A stretch of 27,346 nucleotides of DNA from Scenedesmus sp. ARA3 (Eukaryota > Chlorophyta > Chlorophyceae > Sphaeropleales > Scenedesmaceae): NCBI GenBank assembly GCA_004335835.1, contig RWJK01001851.1:40080-67425 (forward strand), given 5' to 3'. Under the pieces are notes generated by a model, which was not told the DNA's origin, searched no databases, and worked only from the letters and a program-made list of their open reading frames with translations. The position numbers and the translations under genes were made by a program. Shown here piece by piece: positions 27,289-27,346 of this stretch. Position 1 is the first letter of the stretch. Each line of letters starts with the position of its first letter.

Positions 27289-27346
<58 letters not shown>
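21416..27346 (-). CDS. Gene 3: subtilisin-like (S8) serine protease with Cys-rich C-terminal modules, 5'-incomplete
   Basis: Exons 27271-27136, 26830-26603, 26382-26270, 25903-25784, 25354-25203, 24629-24420, 23730-23655, 23349-23216, 22881-22214 and 21926-21621 join with matching phases, except for a gap between the third and fourth. The core shows NLSLGG, the oxyanion-site motif AAGN (in ALIAAGNGE), SSNYG with KLAAP, and ATPHATGS, in S8 order. Downstream come Thr/Cys-rich modules, a sushi-like region, an EGF-like region and a conserved C-terminus, which implies a secreted or cell-surface protease. The Asp and His active-site exons lie beyond the right edge. The exon for the catalytic serine (SGTSM) is not found in the window. 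An alternative last exon lies at 21508-21416. Confidence 0.85.
21621..21926 (-). CDS. Gene 3, main last exon j
   Basis: The acceptor is TGTTATGCAG and it enters in phase 0. It encodes 101 residues: LGPADWPMCVSDNDNIPEVV, VTETYDCPTGLTFVPLPAS, LNVELCNRRTKLTSLIFEAS, then CRDMIVHTTDYMSYTIPVRI and MN before TGA (21623-21621). The Arg/Ser-rich ARRSARRASGK stretch precedes the final conserved block, which is repeated in the alternative exon. Confidence 0.85.
   Translation of the reverse strand: MGPADWPMCVSDNDNIPEVVDSVEFVTETYDCPTGLTFVPLPASQRQLNVELCNRRTKLTSLIFEASSARRSARRASGKCRDMIVHTTDYMSYTIPVRIMN
22214..22881 (-). CDS. Gene 3, large exon i: module, sushi-like and EGF-like regions
   Basis: It is 668 nt, entering in phase 1 and leaving in phase 0, with donor GTGAGT. 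In order: a third Cys module (SPCRTTSTSYCERV, CSYSYLGSSTTCGTDGTKC); a Gly linker; a sushi/CCP-like region (CSDPPMVDGATWDESC, MPGDTCEATCD, YSIVCNDDGTWGEV); a short EGF-like stretch (CSDCSANGLCSEDDGCIC); and a segment GFTRIDYTPDGSTQAKSYCG with WAMTFAASAYRVN. It has no stop and strong coding character. Confidence 0.9.
22882..22930. repeat. CAG tract (sense CTG) at the acceptor of exon i
   Basis: Sixteen uninterrupted CAG units on the plus strand form a sense CTG run whose last unit is the CTGCAG acceptor of the exon at 22881. Confidence 0.95.
22934..23015 (-). pseudogene. Decayed copy of the start of exon i
   Basis: TTTCAGCACCTCGCCCCTGC and CCAGCTACTGCGAGCGC repeat the opening of the 22881 exon (STSPC...SYCERV), with a one-base insertion and a deletion before the following TACTGCAG. 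The frame shifts. Confidence 0.7.
23216..23349 (-). CDS. Gene 3, module exon h (second half)
   Basis: The acceptor is CCTTCTGCAG and the donor is GTAGGC. It enters in phase 2 and leaves in phase 1. It encodes YKYLGRSATCGTDGSRCSGS, APNCPAAPTDCSALMLPLCV and NRRT. It completes the module started in exon g. Confidence 0.75.
23655..23730 (-). CDS. Gene 3, module exon g (first half)
   Basis: The acceptor is CTACCTGCAG and the donor is GTGAGC. It is 76 nt, entering in phase 1 and leaving in phase 2. It encodes VASSSPCRTTESTYCELANS plus NTYC. It parallels VAATAPCSTSQTAYCLAVGTTTC of exon f, and the module is here split by an intron. Confidence 0.75.
23738..23785. repeat. CAG tract (sense CTG) upstream of exon g
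   Basis: About 12 CAG/CAGTAG units lie just before, in the sense direction, the acceptor at 23731. Confidence 0.85.
23991..24063 (-). pseudogene. Second half-module copy, exon-like
   Basis: CSAGPPPAVDCTALMLPICV plus DTSS with a GTGTGC donor and GATTGCAG in front. It is very similar to the copy at 24279, and the intron around it carries related sequence (GTGTTCACAC/GCTCATTCATTC types), so a larger block was duplicated. Confidence 0.6.
24279..24351 (-). pseudogene. Half-module copy, exon-like
   Basis: CSAGPPPSVDCTAHMLPICV plus DTAS with a GTGGGT donor and an acceptor-like GATTGCAG. The frame is intact. The entry phase (2) does not match the preceding module exon (phase 1), so it is probably unused. 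Confidence 0.6.
24420..24629 (-). CDS. Gene 3, complete Cys-rich module exon f
   Basis: The acceptor is TCGCTGTAG and the donor is GTGAGC. It is 210 nt and symmetric phase 1. It encodes VAATAPCSTSQTAYCLAVGT, TTCSYSYKGSSTTCSIGK and CSGSAAVC, then SPPPPVDCTARVLPICVDTA. Cys spacing C-x7-C-x7-C-x9-C is followed by a PxDCTAxxLPxCV signature. The same module recurs in later exons. I know no family name for it. Confidence 0.8.
24731..25035 (-). pseudogene. Two partial copies of the Cys-module exon
   Basis: VATAPCSTSQTAYCLAVGTT plus TCSYRYKDSS (about 24993-24901) and VAATAPCSTSQTTYYLAAGT plus TTCSYSYKASS (about 24821-24731) repeat the start of the 24629 exon. The second has lost its acceptor (GCGG for GCAG) and a Cys. 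A remnant of the end of exon e (QSVPKC, then GGCATCATCAG) precedes the first at about 25035-25012. Neither keeps the module's second half. Confidence 0.8.
25203..25354 (-). CDS. Gene 3, exon e: end of S8 core plus first module end
   Basis: The acceptor is GTCCGCAG and the donor is GTGAGC. It enters in phase 2 and leaves in phase 1. It encodes YGTIPGGVLNLLAAYNCMKA, a Gly-rich linker GDPTGGGGGTTP, then DCTAQSVPECVLASS. The last part matches the end of each downstream Cys module (DCTARVLPICVDTAS), so it is the boundary between protease core and modules. Confidence 0.8.
25440..25511 (-). pseudogene. Upstream twin of protease exon e (possible alternative exon)
   Basis: After the acceptor TACTGCAG it reads YGIIFGGLLKLLAAYNCIKA then VCGDHT, against YGTIPGGVLNLLAAYNCMKA then IFGDPT in the 25354 exon. 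Entry phase is identical. The 3' half is missing and the only donors nearby (GTGACC) are weak. Confidence 0.6.
25560..25740 (-). pseudogene. Degraded copies of the exon d tail with GTGACAC inverted repeats
   Basis: The plus strand TGACATCAGGCAG, AACCTGCTTGGC and CCCGCGGG (about 25690-25733) mirror TGACACCAGGCAG, GACCTGCTTGGC and CCTGCGGG of exon d. Before it, several GGTGTCACC/GTGACAC blocks form near-palindromes such as GTGACACTAGTCAGTGTCAC (25626-25645). I read this as multiple partial duplications of the exon's TVTP-coding end. Confidence 0.6.
25784..25903 (-). CDS. Gene 3, S8 core exon d (after the catalytic Ser position)
   Basis: The acceptor is CTGCTGCTGCAG and the donor is GTAAGA. It opens with a single G completing a split codon, then ATPHATGSVILLRNAFPQAS, AKQVVNCLVSSADKTV and TPN. 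In the S8 family ATPH is preceded by SGTSM. A Met codon split AT-G would fit the phase exactly, so an exon ending ...SGTS plus AT is expected upstream but is not seen. Confidence 0.8.
25903..25925. repeat. CAG tract (sense CTG) at the acceptor of protease exon d
   Basis: Seven CAG units on the plus strand form the sense CTG run that ends in the acceptor TGCTGCAG of the exon at 25903. Confidence 0.9.
26129..26187 (-). pseudogene. Copy of the 3' half of protease exon c
   Basis: GDRLAPSSNSGRLVKLAAP with a GTGAAA donor repeats GDRLAPSSNYGMLVKLAAP. Tyr of SNYG is replaced by Ser. No acceptor is clear at its 5' side. Confidence 0.8.
26270..26382 (-). CDS. Gene 3, S8 core exon c
   Basis: The acceptor is ATGCTTGCAG and the donor is GTGAGT. 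It encodes YMANYYPDCVIAIANIQKGD and RLAPSSNYGMLVKLAAP, equivalent to the family's YPA...VIAVAA...SNYG...DLAAP segment. It enters in phase 1 and leaves in phase 0. Confidence 0.85.
26603..26830 (-). CDS. Gene 3, S8 core exon b (NLSLGG and AAGN motifs)
   Basis: The acceptor is CTGCTGCAG and the donor is GTGAGT. It is 228 nt, phase 1 in and out, so it is symmetric. It encodes YAVSTKSHWAINLSLGGVGS, then FKDFCNAGGIALIAAGNGE with the Asn of the oxyanion hole, and DVANAGDAQDGTEAEYP. A decayed copy of the 5' end lies upstream. Confidence 0.85.
26902..27000 (-). pseudogene. Partial copy of protease exon b start, with CAG tract
   Basis: AVSTKSHWAMAQKPLPF on the minus strand repeats AVSTKSHWAINLSLGG of the next exon but diverges after the Trp-Ala. 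A CAG tract (sense CTG) precedes it at about 26966-27000, as before the real exon. The tract and exon start were duplicated together. Confidence 0.8.
27136..27271 (-). CDS. Gene 3, S8 core exon a
   Basis: The acceptor is CTGTTGTAG and the donor is GTGAGT. It encodes AAGDWGGGDTRGIAGIAGPM, KGQLVSCNVFGSSNG and ATDSDIGKCL. It leaves in phase 1, and the split codon completes as Ala. By family order this follows the His-containing HGT motif. Confidence 0.8.
27274..27346. repeat. CAG tract (sense CTG) upstream of the first visible protease exon
   Basis: More than 20 CAG units reach the window edge. On the gene 3 strand this is a CTG tract ending close to the acceptor CTGTTGTAG. Confidence 0.95.

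Overview
This is eukaryotic nuclear DNA, most likely from a chlorophyte green alga of the volvocalean type. The sequence shows many small exons with GT-AG introns, 3' splice sites of the form (C/T)TGCAG, very abundant CTG/CAG microsatellites, Ala/Ser-rich low-complexity protein segments, and extracellular Cys-rich and subtilisin-like proteins. The CAG richness with only moderate GC recalls Dunaliella or its relatives, but that is inference. There is no prokaryotic signature, CRISPR array or rRNA.

Layout. (1) About 0.2-3.3 kb, plus strand: the 3' part of a gene for a secreted-type Cys-rich protein ending in a GCC2/GCC3 (ephrin-receptor-like) domain. Four exons can be joined in frame (409-1160, 1450-1521, 2166-2303, 2692-2944; 404 codons plus stop). 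(2) About 3.3-10.5 kb: no convincing gene. Three tandem repeat families (~185, ~157 and 180 bp) fill much of it, and two of them recur in the same order. (3) About 17.0-10.5 kb, minus strand: ten phase-compatible exons (16957 to 11215; 1254 nt, 418 codons) of an unassigned protein made mainly of alternating-polarity segments, possibly a beta-barrel membrane protein. A doubtful terminal exon lies at 10640-10503. (4) About 17-21.4 kb: mostly non-coding, with diverged short repeats. (5) 27.3-21.4 kb, minus strand: most of a subtilisin-like (S8) serine protease gene that runs off the right edge. Its protease core is followed by Thr/Cys-rich modules, a sushi-like region, an EGF-like region and a conserved C-terminal exon.

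The dominant theme is tandem duplication of single exons followed by decay. Nearly every exon has one to five partial copies beside it. Some keep intact splice sites and reading phase and could be alternative exons, notably two in-phase last exons of the protease gene. Others carry stops, frameshifts or lost splice sites. Intronic triplet tracts read CTG on the sense strand and usually abut 3' splice sites, while exonic tracts read CAG and encode poly-Ser/Ala. The protease exon expected to carry the catalytic serine (SGTSM) cannot be found between its neighbours, so this copy may be inactive, misassembled or a pseudogene. Exon boundaries were set by hand from splice motifs, phase agreement and similarity between duplicates, with no transcript evidence.
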